A stretch of 58,852 nt of DNA from an uncultured Bacteroidales bacterium (GTDB taxonomy: Bacteria; Bacteroidota; Bacteroidia; Bacteroidales; UBA3663), in assembly GCA_905235375.1 (NCBI GenBank), contig CAJOLH010000009.1, forward strand, positions 1-58,852, given 5' to 3'. A program made the position numbers and the translations under genes. How positions within the stretch are numbered: the stretch's first letter is position 1; the number at the start of each line of letters is the position of its first letter. Below the pieces are notes generated by a model. That model made no database searches. It saw only the letters and a list, made by a program, of their open reading frames with translations, and was not told the DNA's origin. Below, piece after piece: positions 52,006-58,852 of the stretch.

Positions 52006-53985
52006 TTATTTTGTTGAGAACGAAGGAGCAGGAAGTCCTGCACCATTGTAGAGTGTGACGATGGGGTCATCGTCCCACGCATAGCGCACGGCAACGGGGT
52101 TGGTTATCCTGTCGTTCCAGAGCAATAGCTGGTTGTTGTTGATGACCAGGGCTTCGCACCATTGGAAGATGCCATCCTCGCCAGCAATGCTGAAACCGAA
52201 CGAGTAGATGCCGGGGGTGTCTTTGCTGTGGGGCTTGCCTGAACGCAGAATCAGGCCATCGGCTGTGCCGGGCTTAAAGGTGATGATGGCTTTTCCCTCG
52301 CTGAAAGTTATGCTCTCGAAGGTTGGCCCTTCCACCACTTCTGTGTTGTCGCCGAGATAGAGCCTTTGCATCCACAGGGCAGCACGACGAGCCGACTCCT
52401 TTTTGTTGAGCGGATGGATGTCGTTCCATTCACCGAGGTCGATGGCGGTCACGAAGCCTGCCTTGTCGAGCGATTGTGTACCTAAGCGCTGCGCTTCGCG
52501 AATCCTGGCCCATCCTCCGTCGTAGTTGGCGTCGGCATGACGCTCCATGAAGTTGGCCAATCCGAAGATGACGGCAGGCACGTCGCCGAAGTCACGTCGC
52601 CAATCGTTGATCAGTACAGGGAGCAGCTTGCGGTATTCGTCGGGACGACCTGCATTGGTCTCGCCTTGGTTCCAGAGAATACCTGCTATGCGGTAGTTGC
52701 GGAGCGGATAGATGGTGTTGTCGTAGAGGGCAGAGGCGTTGCCGTTGTTGACACCCTCGACTCCTGGCTGACGTGGCATCAGTATGCCTCGCTTCATGCG
52801 CCAGTCGCCTTCGAGGTCGATGGTCTGACCTCCGTGGAAGAACAGCTTGTACGGTTTCTCTTTCACAAACTTCTCAGGACTTCCATTCGTGCGCAGCTTG
52901 ATGACGAGGACGTTGCGTCCTGCCTTGAGCAGTCCTGCGGGCAGCGTATATTTGCGTGGGGGATACTGATAGGTGACTTCGCCCACCTTCTCGCCGTTCA
53001 GGTAAGCCACATCGGCATCGACGAGACAGCCCAGGCGGAGCAGGGAGTCCTTGCCTACGAGTTCCTGCGGTACGTTGAATTCCTTGCGGAACCAGAGCGT
53101 GCCTACCCATGTGCGTCCGTCGGCATCACCCAGATGCGGGTCATATTGGTTCACAACTTCCCAATCGGAGTCATCAAGGTCGGCACGCATCCATTGTCCC
53201 TTCAATCCGGGGTCTTCGTTGAGCAGCTGGTTGTAGGTCTCGCCGATGGCGCGATTGAGCGCTGCGCATCGCTCCAGGTATCCAGGCTGCTTAAGGTGTT
53301 CGACGGTCTGGACGTGACGTGGTGCATTTTCGCGAAGCGAGTCGGTCGAGATCCATGCCACGATGTCCGAACCGCCCATGCTGCAGTTGATGATGCCTTG
53401 CGGTACGCCACCTGTGCGCCTGAACATCTCCTTGGCAAAGAAATAGCTGATGCCCGACCAGTGTCCTACCTTGTCGGGACTCATCGACTCCCATGGGTAG
53501 CTGCCCTGCTCGTCGATATCATTTTGGGGGCCTTTGACCGATGGGTTGCGTCCTGTTTGCATCAGGTGGATGGCAGGGTTCACATCGGTGTCGAACTCGT
53601 CCTTGTAAAGGTCAACAAGCCGTGCGGTATGCAGATCCATGTTCGATTGACCCGAACAGAGCCAAACGTCGCCCACATAGATGTCCGAAAGTTTGCGTTC
53701 GTTGATAGTCATCGTATAGGGCCCGCCTATCATGCTTTTCTTTGTGGTCGGTATATATACCATCCAGTTGCCTTGCGCATCCGCAGTGCCTTTATATTTA
53801 TTATTTAAAAAGGTAATGGTGACTTTTTCACCGGGGTCGGCAGTTCCCCAGATGCGGACTGTCTCATTGCGTTGCAGCACCATGCCATCCGAGATGAAAC
53901 GTGGAGTCTTGACCTCCGCCTCCAGATTCAGCAGCGGCAGGACGGAGAATAGTGTGGAAAGGGTGAGGAGTTGATTGAATTTCAT
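52006..53985 (-). CDS. SGNH-hydrolase acetylesterase (sialate O-acetylesterase family)
   Basis: 659 residues from the ATG at 53985 (signal peptide MKFNQLLTLSTLFSVLPLLN). Catalytic Ser S111 in LCSGQSNMD; other SGNH blocks include WNQGETN and the DIHP pair. A beta-galactosidase-like jelly-roll insert (about 250-390) splits the catalytic domain, as in family CE20-type and related esterases. It removes acetyl groups from glycans; in xylan clusters of Prevotella a similar enzyme sits beside GH43 and a symporter. Probably periplasmic. Confidence 0.88.
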   Translation of the reverse strand: MKFNQLLTLSTLFSVLPLLNLEAEVKTPRFISDGMVLQRNETVRIWGTADPGEKVTITFLNNKYKGTADAQGNWMVYIPTTKKSMIGGPYTMTINERKLSDIYVGDVWLCSGQSNMDLHTARLVDLYKDEFDTDVNPAIHLMQTGRNPSVKGPQNDIDEQGSYPWESMSPDKVGHWSGISYFFAKEMFRRTGGVPQGIINCSMGGSDIVAWISTDSLRENAPRHVQTVEHLKQPGYLERCAALNRAIGETYNQLLNEDPGLKGQWMRADLDDSDWEVVNQYDPHLGDADGRTWVGTLWFRKEFNVPQELVGKDSLLRLGCLVDADVAYLNGEKVGEVTYQYPPRKYTLPAGLLKAGRNVLVIKLRTNGSPEKFVKEKPYKLFFHGGQTIDLEGDWRMKRGILMPRQPGVEGVNNGNASALYDNTIYPLRNYRIAGILWNQGETNAGRPDEYRKLLPVLINDWRRDFGDVPAVIFGLANFMERHADANYDGGWARIREAQRLGTQSLDKAGFVTAIDLGEWNDIHPLNKKESARRAALWMQRLYLGDNTEVVEGPTFESITFSEGKAIITFKPGTADGLILRSGKPHSKDTPGIYSFGFSIAGEDGIFQWCEALVINNNQLLLWNDRITNPVAVRYAWDDDPIVTLYNGAGLPAPSFSTK

Positions 53986-54010
53986 ACGTAAAAAGTTTGG
54001 TTTTTCGTGG

Positions 54011-54018
54011 CAAATATA
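54011..54018 (-). promoter_or_regulatory. -7 element for the acetylesterase gene
   Basis: TATATTTG at 54011-54018 on the minus strand, about 26 bp before the start codon. The upstream box is unclear. Confidence 0.5.
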
Positions 54019-54101
54019 CGAAATTTTGTTGTACGAAGCGCCTTTAGTGCGATATTTTTTTGCAAATGTAACGATTATTATTAAGATTGTTACAAAAAAT
54101 G

Positions 54102-54132
54102 TTTCGACTTTCACTAAAAAACGTTATCTTTG
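54102..54132 (+). promoter_or_regulatory. Promoter of the GH43 operon
   Basis: TATCTTTG at 54125-54132 with TTTC at 54102-54105 (19 bp spacing). Start codon 44 bp downstream. Confidence 0.65.
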
Positions 54133-54175
54133 CGCCGATATTCAAAATCCAAATATTTAATTCACATTACCAAAC

Positions 54176-55159
54176 ATGAAAAGGTATCTTTTTCCACAAG
54201 ATTACATGGCCGACCCATCGGTTCATGTCTTTAACGGCAAGATTTACATCTACCCGTCGCACGACTATTACTCGGGCATCCCAGAGGATGACTGGGGCAT
54301 CCACTTCGACATGAAGGATTATCATGTGCTTTCCATCACTGGTGACCCGATGACGGGCGAAGTGAAGGACGAAGGTCTTGCCCTCACTCGCGAGCAGATT
54401 CCGTGGGCCTCGAAGCAGCTATGGGACTGCGACGTGCAGGAGAAGGACGGCAAGTACTATATGTATTTCCCTGCCAAGGACAAGACGGGCATCTTCCGTT
54501 GCGGCGTTGCCATCAGCGACAAGCCCGAAGGCCCATTCATTCCCGAACCACATCCCATCGAGGGCAGCTATTCGATCGACTATGCCATCTTCAAGGATGA
54601 CGACGGCACCTATTACATGTATTTTGGCGGTATCTGGGGAGGTCAGTTGCAGCGCTATAACGAACAGAACGAGGCAGTCAACTTCCCGCGTTTCCCCGAG
54701 GGCGATGAACCTTGCATCTCTCCTCGCATCGTGAAGCTCAGCGATGATATGCTCGGCTTTGCTTGCGAGCCCAAGCCTATCCGCATCGTCTATGAGGACG
54801 GCACTCCACTGAAGGCTGGTGATCTGCATCACTTCTTCGAGGCTTCGTGGATGCACAAGTATAATGGAAAATACTATTACAGCTGGTCAACGGGCGACAC
54901 CCACTTCCTCTGCTATGCCATCAGCGACAAGCCCGACGGACCATTTGTCTATCAGGGTGTCATCCTTACTCCTGTCGAGGGTTGGACCACCCACCATTCC
55001 ATCATCGAATTCGAGGGCAAGTGGTATCTCTTCCACCATGACTGCAAGCCTTCGAAGGGCTACACTCCCCTTCGCTCCCTCAAGGTTTGCGAGCTGAAGT
55101 ATGACGAGAATGGCAAGATCATTACGATTGACGAGATTAATATCCCTTATTATCCCTAA
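54176..55159 (+). CDS. Glycoside hydrolase family 43 (xylosidase/arabinofuranosidase type)
   Basis: 327 residues without a signal peptide, so cytoplasmic. Five-bladed beta-propeller with the expected catalytic set: base D13 (MADPS), D135 (YSIDYAIF) and acid E222 (HHFFEASWM). The family cleaves beta-xylosides or alpha-arabinofuranosides. The last codons, including the stop, lie in 10-bp TATCCC units of the dispersed palindrome family, giving the C-terminus NIPYYP. Followed after 16 bp by the symporter gene. Confidence 0.9.
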   Translation: MKRYLFPQDYMADPSVHVFNGKIYIYPSHDYYSGIPEDDWGIHFDMKDYHVLSITGDPMTGEVKDEGLALTREQIPWASKQLWDCDVQEKDGKYYMYFPAKDKTGIFRCGVAISDKPEGPFIPEPHPIEGSYSIDYAIFKDDDGTYYMYFGGIWGGQLQRYNEQNEAVNFPRFPEGDEPCISPRIVKLSDDMLGFACEPKPIRIVYEDGTPLKAGDLHHFFEASWMHKYNGKYYYSWSTGDTHFLCYAISDKPDGPFVYQGVILTPVEGWTTHHSIIEFEGKWYLFHHDCKPSKGYTPLRSLKVCELKYDENGKIITIDEINIPYYP

Positions 55160-55170
55160 ATATCCCTTAA
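55141..55170. repeat. Half copy of the palindromic element, overlapping the GH43 gene end
   Basis: Three exact-phase 10-bp units (TATCCCTTAT, TATCCCTAAA, TATCCCTTAA). The first two are coding or stop sequence of the GH43 gene; the third lies in the 16-bp gap before the symporter. No left arm or core is seen. Confidence 0.75.
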
Positions 55171-55175
55171 TTAAT

Positions 55176-56573
55176 ATGTCTAACGAACAAGAAGCAAAAG
55201 GCTTCTACAAACTTAATTGGTTGCAGCGCATCGGCTTCGGCTCGGGCGACCTTGCACAGAACCTTATCTTCCAGGTAATTTGCACCTACCTGCTGTTCTT
55301 CTACACCGACATCTACGGACTCACTCCTTCGGCTGTGGCAGTGATGTTTACTGTAGGCAACGTGGCAAATGTCATCTGGGACCCCATTGTGGGCACGCTC
55401 ATCGATAAGAGCAATCCACGCTATGGCAAGTACCGCTCCTACCTGCTTTATGTGGGTATTCCGCTTTCTGGATTTGCTATTCTGTGTTTCTACAACGGAT
55501 TCGCTCCATCGTTGCTCTATGCATACGTTACGTATATCGGTATGCAGTTGCTCTATACCTTCATCAATGTTCCATACGGTGCACTTAACTCCTCGCTTAC
55601 GCGCGATACCGATGAGATTACCATTCTCACTTCCGTGCGTATGTTCATGGCCAACGTCGGTGGCCTTGCCGTGAACTCCGGTCTGCCGTTGATTATCGCA
55701 TGGATTGCAGGTTCGGCTTCCGACAGCCTGCCCAAGGAGCCATCGGCATGGTTCACAGCAATGACAATCTATGCGCTCGTAGGTTTGTGCCTGCTGGTGT
55801 TCTGCTTCTCGCAGTGCAAGGAGCGTGTCGTGATGGATGCCAAGGACACCGAAGACGTGAAGGTGAGCGACCTGTGGATGGAGTTCGTGCGTAACCGCCC
55901 ATTGCGCATCATCGCATTCTTCTTCATCACGGCCTTTGCCATGATGTCGGTAGGCAATGCTGCAGGCGCTTACTTCATCAACAGCAACCTCGGAGGTACG
56001 GCTCAACAGTTGTCCATCTTCATGGCGCTCGGTTCTATTCCTGCATTCATCTTCATGCCACTTGTGCCTGTCATCAAGAAGGCTGTAGGCAAGAAGAACA
56101 TGTTCTACATCTTCCTCGGTGCAGCTATCGTGGGTATGGCAATGCTCTACTTCATTGCCAAGATGGAGAATCCGAGCATGATGCTGGTCTATATCGCCCA
56201 GTTCATCAAGAGTACGGGCGTGATTGTGGCTACAGGTTACATGTGGGCATTGGTTCCTGAGGTTATTTCCTACGGAGAATACACAACTGGTCGTCGTATC
56301 TCGGGTATCGTTAACGCCCTCACTGGCCTTTTCTTCAAGGCTGGTATGACCTTTGGCAGTATCGTCGGTCCTGCAATCCTCGGTTTTGTAGGCTACAACA
56401 GCAAGACCATCGAACAGACACCATTTGCTCAGGAAGGTATCCTTTGGCTGGTGTGCGTCATTCCTGCTGCTTTGCTGTGCCTGGCTTTGTTCATCATCTC
56501 CAAGTATGAACTGACCGACGAGAAGATCGACCAGATCAATAAGGAGATCGAAGCACGTCATAAGAACAACTAA
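55176..56573 (+). CDS. GPH-family sugar:cation symporter
   Basis: 465 residues from the ATG at 55176, with about twelve membrane helices. The pattern RIGFGSGDLAQNL, YTDIYGLTPSAVAVMF and WDPIVGTLIDKSNPRYGKYR is typical of the glycoside-pentoside-hexuronide (MelB/XynP/XylP) group. Imports short sugars across the inner membrane with a coupling cation. Position after a cytoplasmic GH43 suggests xylosides or arabinosides as cargo. Confidence 0.9.
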   Translation: MSNEQEAKGFYKLNWLQRIGFGSGDLAQNLIFQVICTYLLFFYTDIYGLTPSAVAVMFTVGNVANVIWDPIVGTLIDKSNPRYGKYRSYLLYVGIPLSGFAILCFYNGFAPSLLYAYVTYIGMQLLYTFINVPYGALNSSLTRDTDEITILTSVRMFMANVGGLAVNSGLPLIIAWIAGSASDSLPKEPSAWFTAMTIYALVGLCLLVFCFSQCKERVVMDAKDTEDVKVSDLWMEFVRNRPLRIIAFFFITAFAMMSVGNAAGAYFINSNLGGTAQQLSIFMALGSIPAFIFMPLVPVIKKAVGKKNMFYIFLGAAIVGMAMLYFIAKMENPSMMLVYIAQFIKSTGVIVATGYMWALVPEVISYGEYTTGRRISGIVNALTGLFFKAGMTFGSIVGPAILGFVGYNSKTIEQTPFAQEGILWLVCVIPAALLCLALFIISKYELTDEKIDQINKEIEARHKNN

Positions 56574-56579
56574 ACATCT

Positions 56580-56625
56580 CAATAACGGAGAAACGGGAAT
56601 GTGCGTTCCCGTTTCTCCGTTATTG
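56580..56625. terminator. Long hairpin between the symporter and GH35 genes
   Basis: 20-bp perfect stem: CAATAACGGAGAAACGGGAA (56580-56599) with its complement (56606-56625), 6-nt loop. The following sequence has no clear T run, so it may only partly stop transcription or may stabilise the upstream mRNA. Confidence 0.7.
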
Positions 56626-56663
56626 GTATATTGATTGCCTTTTACACGCTGATTGGACATCGT

Positions 56664-58403
56664 ATGAAACGTCTGCTATTCCTTATACCTTTCTTCGCTC
56701 TCGCTGTCGGACTCTTTGCTCAGCACACCGTCGTGCGTCGGCATGGAACGGCGACTCAACTTGTAGTAGATGGAAAACCGTATCTGATTATTGGTGGAGA
56801 GACATCCAACAGTGCGGCATCCAGTCCCGATGACATAGCTCGCTGCTTTGCACATCTGCATCGCATGGGGCTCAATACGGTGCTGGTGCCCAACTACTGG
56901 GACCTCTTCGAGCCTGTCGAAGGGCAGTACGATTTTTCGTTGGTCGATGCTGTCATCGGTGAGGCGCGCAAGAATGACCTTCGTGTGGTCTATCTGTGGT
57001 TTGGTGCTTGGAAAAACTCGATGTCCTGCTATGCGCCCGAATGGTTCAAGGTCGATTATAAGCGTTTCCCCCGTGCCCATACCAAGGCAGGCAAACCGCT
57101 TGAGATAGCTTCGGCGTTCTCTGAGAATGTATTTAAGGCCGACAACCGTGCCTTCGAGGCTTGGCTCAAGCATCTGAAAGAAGTCGATGGCGACCGAGGA
57201 ACTGTCATCATGGTGCAGATTGAGAACGAGATCGGTATGCTCGAGGATGCTCGCGACTACAGTGCGGAGGCAGTGAAGCAATACGATGCACCCGTGCCGC
57301 AGGGATTGCTGTCCTTTCTCAAGAAGTACCAGAAGACCCTCCACTCGCGGCTCAAGGCACGCATGGATTCGTTAGGCACCCAAAAGCTGAAGAATCCCTC
57401 TTGGAGCGAGGCTTTCGGAACGGATGTCTATGGCGACGAATATTTCACTGCCTACTATTATGCACAATATGTAGAGCGTATGGCTCAGTCGGTGAAAGCC
57501 ATCTATCCTTTGCCCGTCTATGTGAATGCGGCGATGAATAGTCGTGGACGCAAGCCTGGACAATATCCTGCAGCCGGTCCTTTGGCCCACCTGAAGGACG
57601 TCTGGTATGCTGCCGCCCCCTCGCTGCTTTGTCTGGCTCCCGACCTCTATGATTCGGGTTTTACATCTTGGACGAGCCAATATGCCCTGCCCGACAATCC
57701 GCTCTTCATCCCCGAGATACGTCGCTCGGAGGCCAATGGAGCCCAGGCTTGCTATGTTTTTGCCGAACATGATGCCATCGGCTTCAGTCCGTTTGCCATC
57801 GAGGTGGGTCCCGACAGCCCCGATTACAAGCCCACGCAGGCCTACGCGATGCTGCGCAACCTGATGCCCATCATCACCGAAAAACAAGGTCAGGGACAAA
57901 TGCACGGCCTCTACTTCGACGGTACGCTCCAAAAGGGCGAGAGCCCCGTAGGCAATTCGAGCGTGGAGCGCATCATCCACGAGGAAGGCATGAAGATCAC
58001 GTGTCGCCACTTCTTCACCCTGCCTTGGTATCCGCGCGCCACCGACGGTTCGCCGTGGCCTGCAGCGGGTGCAATGCTTATTCGTCTCAACAAGTTCGAA
58101 TACTTGCTTGCAGGCAATTGCATCGTTGTGCAGTTCGAGAATGAAGGTGAACAGCAGATACAGAAGAAGCTGGGTGAAGACGGTTTTGTCGAAGCCGGCA
58201 CCAACCAGCGCACCACCGAAGACCAGTGGAGCGGTTCCAAACGCATCGGCATCGCCTACTGCGACCAGGTGGAAATCGCCGACGACGGTTCGCTCAAATA
58301 CCTTCGTCGTCTCAATGGTGACCAGGACCACCAGGGCCGCCACATCCGCATCGGTGTGGACGACTGGCAGATTCTTCATGTCAAGTTGTATGAGTATGAA
58401 TAA
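56664..58403 (+). CDS. GH35-type glycosidase with C-terminal DUF5597-like part
   Basis: 579 residues from the ATG at 56664 with a signal peptide (MKRLLFLIPFFALAVGLFAQ); the earlier in-frame start at 56601 lies in the hairpin. A TIM barrel with catalytic E189 in VQIENEIG (acid/base) and E351 in FIPEIRR (nucleophile). A beta-rich C-terminal domain follows. Families of this type act on beta-galactosides or related side chains. Exported, so it acts before uptake by the symporter. Last gene of the PUL arm in the window. Confidence 0.85.
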   Translation: MKRLLFLIPFFALAVGLFAQHTVVRRHGTATQLVVDGKPYLIIGGETSNSAASSPDDIARCFAHLHRMGLNTVLVPNYWDLFEPVEGQYDFSLVDAVIGEARKNDLRVVYLWFGAWKNSMSCYAPEWFKVDYKRFPRAHTKAGKPLEIASAFSENVFKADNRAFEAWLKHLKEVDGDRGTVIMVQIENEIGMLEDARDYSAEAVKQYDAPVPQGLLSFLKKYQKTLHSRLKARMDSLGTQKLKNPSWSEAFGTDVYGDEYFTAYYYAQYVERMAQSVKAIYPLPVYVNAAMNSRGRKPGQYPAAGPLAHLKDVWYAAAPSLLCLAPDLYDSGFTSWTSQYALPDNPLFIPEIRRSEANGAQACYVFAEHDAIGFSPFAIEVGPDSPDYKPTQAYAMLRNLMPIITEKQGQGQMHGLYFDGTLQKGESPVGNSSVERIIHEEGMKITCRHFFTLPWYPRATDGSPWPAAGAMLIRLNKFEYLLAGNCIVVQFENEGEQQIQKKLGEDGFVEAGTNQRTTEDQWSGSKRIGIAYCDQVEIADDGSLKYLRRLNGDQDHQGRHIRIGVDDWQILHVKLYEYE

Positions 58404-58422
58404 TAATTCTATGTATGTTTGA

Positions 58423-58577
58423 CGTGAGTGGTCGCTTCGCTCAAAATTATAAGAAAATTGATTTTAAAAATTATCAAAAGAAGATGGTCCAAAATAGCCG
58501 TGACCAATTTCGTCCCGTTTTTCTTATAATTTTTTAATTTAATTTTTTGTTAATTTTGAGCGCTGCGACCATTGACG
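58423..58577. repeat. Nested inverted repeat after the GH35 gene
   Basis: Outer arms 58423-58449 and 58551-58577 match at 23 of 27 positions (core GGTCGC..CGCTCAAAATTA). An inner perfect pair of 15 bp (AAAATTATAAGAAAA, 58443-58457, and its complement 58519-58533) overlaps the outer arm, so two alternative foldings exist. Confidence 0.75.
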
Positions 58578-58706
58578 CGATATGACGTTATAAAAAATAA
58601 TTCATGTGTATTCATGATAATTCGTGTTAAGAAAAAAGACGCATATAATTAGGGTTCACTGAATAAATATATTTATTTGAATATTAATAATTTATAACAC
58701 TTTATA

Positions 58707-58738
58707 TTTGGAGATTTAACAAAAAGTTCGTATCTTTG
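58707..58738 (+). promoter_or_regulatory. Promoter of a gene beyond the right edge
   Basis: TTTG at 58707-58710 and TATCTTTG at 58731-58738, exactly 20 bp apart. Confidence 0.7.
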
Positions 58739-58843
58739 CATGTTAAAATTGCAGGCGCAGTTTAAAAGTTCCGTGTCAGCCCCTCCACATCAGACTATCC
58801 GAAAAAATCATGCACAAATGATACATGATTGGAAAAAAAACCT

Positions 58844-58851
58844 TATCTTTG
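58844..58851 (+). promoter_or_regulatory. Second -7-like element at the right edge
   Basis: TATCTTTG at 58844-58851; the upstream box is not clear, and the window ends here. Confidence 0.35.
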
Positions 58852-58852
58852 C

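Larger units (their letters stand above)
58404..58852. other. Right-edge intergenic region with nested inverted repeat and two promoters
   Basis: No gene seen. It contains a 155-bp imperfect palindrome (58423-58577) and two promoter-like sites (58707-58738 and 58844-58851) pointing off the right edge. Confidence 0.6.

Overview
The window looks like a chromosomal segment of a Bacteroidales bacterium, most likely a Prevotella-type member of the Prevotellaceae. Support from the sequence: a SusC/SusD pair; families largely confined to Bacteroidetes (DUF3078, DUF4919, Wzi-like and SGNH acetylesterase types); near absence of Shine-Dalgarno sites; and many upstream regions with the Bacteroidetes promoter pattern TTTG-N19/20-TAnnTTTG (usually TATCTTTG). 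The genus is an inference; I ran no database search.

Layout. 1-5956: the 3' part of ligA, fucO, a short minus-strand operon (plsC, a PP2C-like protein, an XRE regulator) and two small envelope genes. 6075-10550: a plus-strand run purB, an RluB/RsuA-type pseudouridine synthase with a very long Gly/Gln/Tyr/Arg-rich N-terminus, and asnS. 10630-15987 (minus): leuS, a TPR protein and the RNase P RNA gene rnpB. 16193-23287: an HtrA/DegP protease, a DUF4919 protein, dnaB with a coiled-coil zinc-ribbon protein, a DUF3078 outer-membrane protein and a NIF3-family protein. 23354-23857: a 42-bp hairpin minisatellite. 24025-30103 (minus): an LpxL-type acyltransferase, a UvrD helicase, clpS and clpA. 30200-34338: two divergent LTA-synthase-like sulfatase-fold membrane proteins. 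34486-37162 (minus): a Smr protein, a YitT-family membrane protein and a glycosyltransferase. 37292-39824: queA and gap. 40015-44664: an agmatine deiminase, a protein resembling the soluble part of V-ATPase subunit I, an FtsB/DivIC protein, a small membrane protein, a Wzi-like outer-membrane protein and a lipoprotein. 44811-58403: a polysaccharide utilization locus (PUL).

The PUL holds SusC, SusD and a surface lipoprotein on the minus strand, preceded by an SGNH acetylesterase. A divergent plus-strand arm carries a cytoplasmic GH43 enzyme, a GPH-type sugar symporter and a secreted GH35-type enzyme. A plausible reading is that SusCD imports acetylated oligosaccharides, the esterase deacetylates them in the periplasm, GH35 trims them, the symporter takes up short products and GH43 finishes them in the cytoplasm. 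The gene set recalls the known xylan cluster of Prevotella bryantii (GH43, symporter, acetylesterase), so xylan-type substrates are a reasonable guess.

The least expected signal lies between the genes. The spacers carry several families of short repeats with strict periods: (i) an octamer array ending in CG at three loci (9067-9114, 18523-18602, 30123-30194); (ii) a nonamer array between leuS and the TPR gene (13499-13588); (iii) 125-150-bp palindromic elements whose arms are 10-bp units carrying GGGAT/ATCCC around a partly conserved core (22336-22481, 34341-34490, 39886-40010, a degenerate copy at 44665-44726 and a half copy at 55141-55170); (iv) a 12-copy, 42-bp hairpin array. Several of these run up to, or into, stop codons of flanking genes. 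I found no CRISPR array, transposase, prophage, tRNA or rRNA gene.
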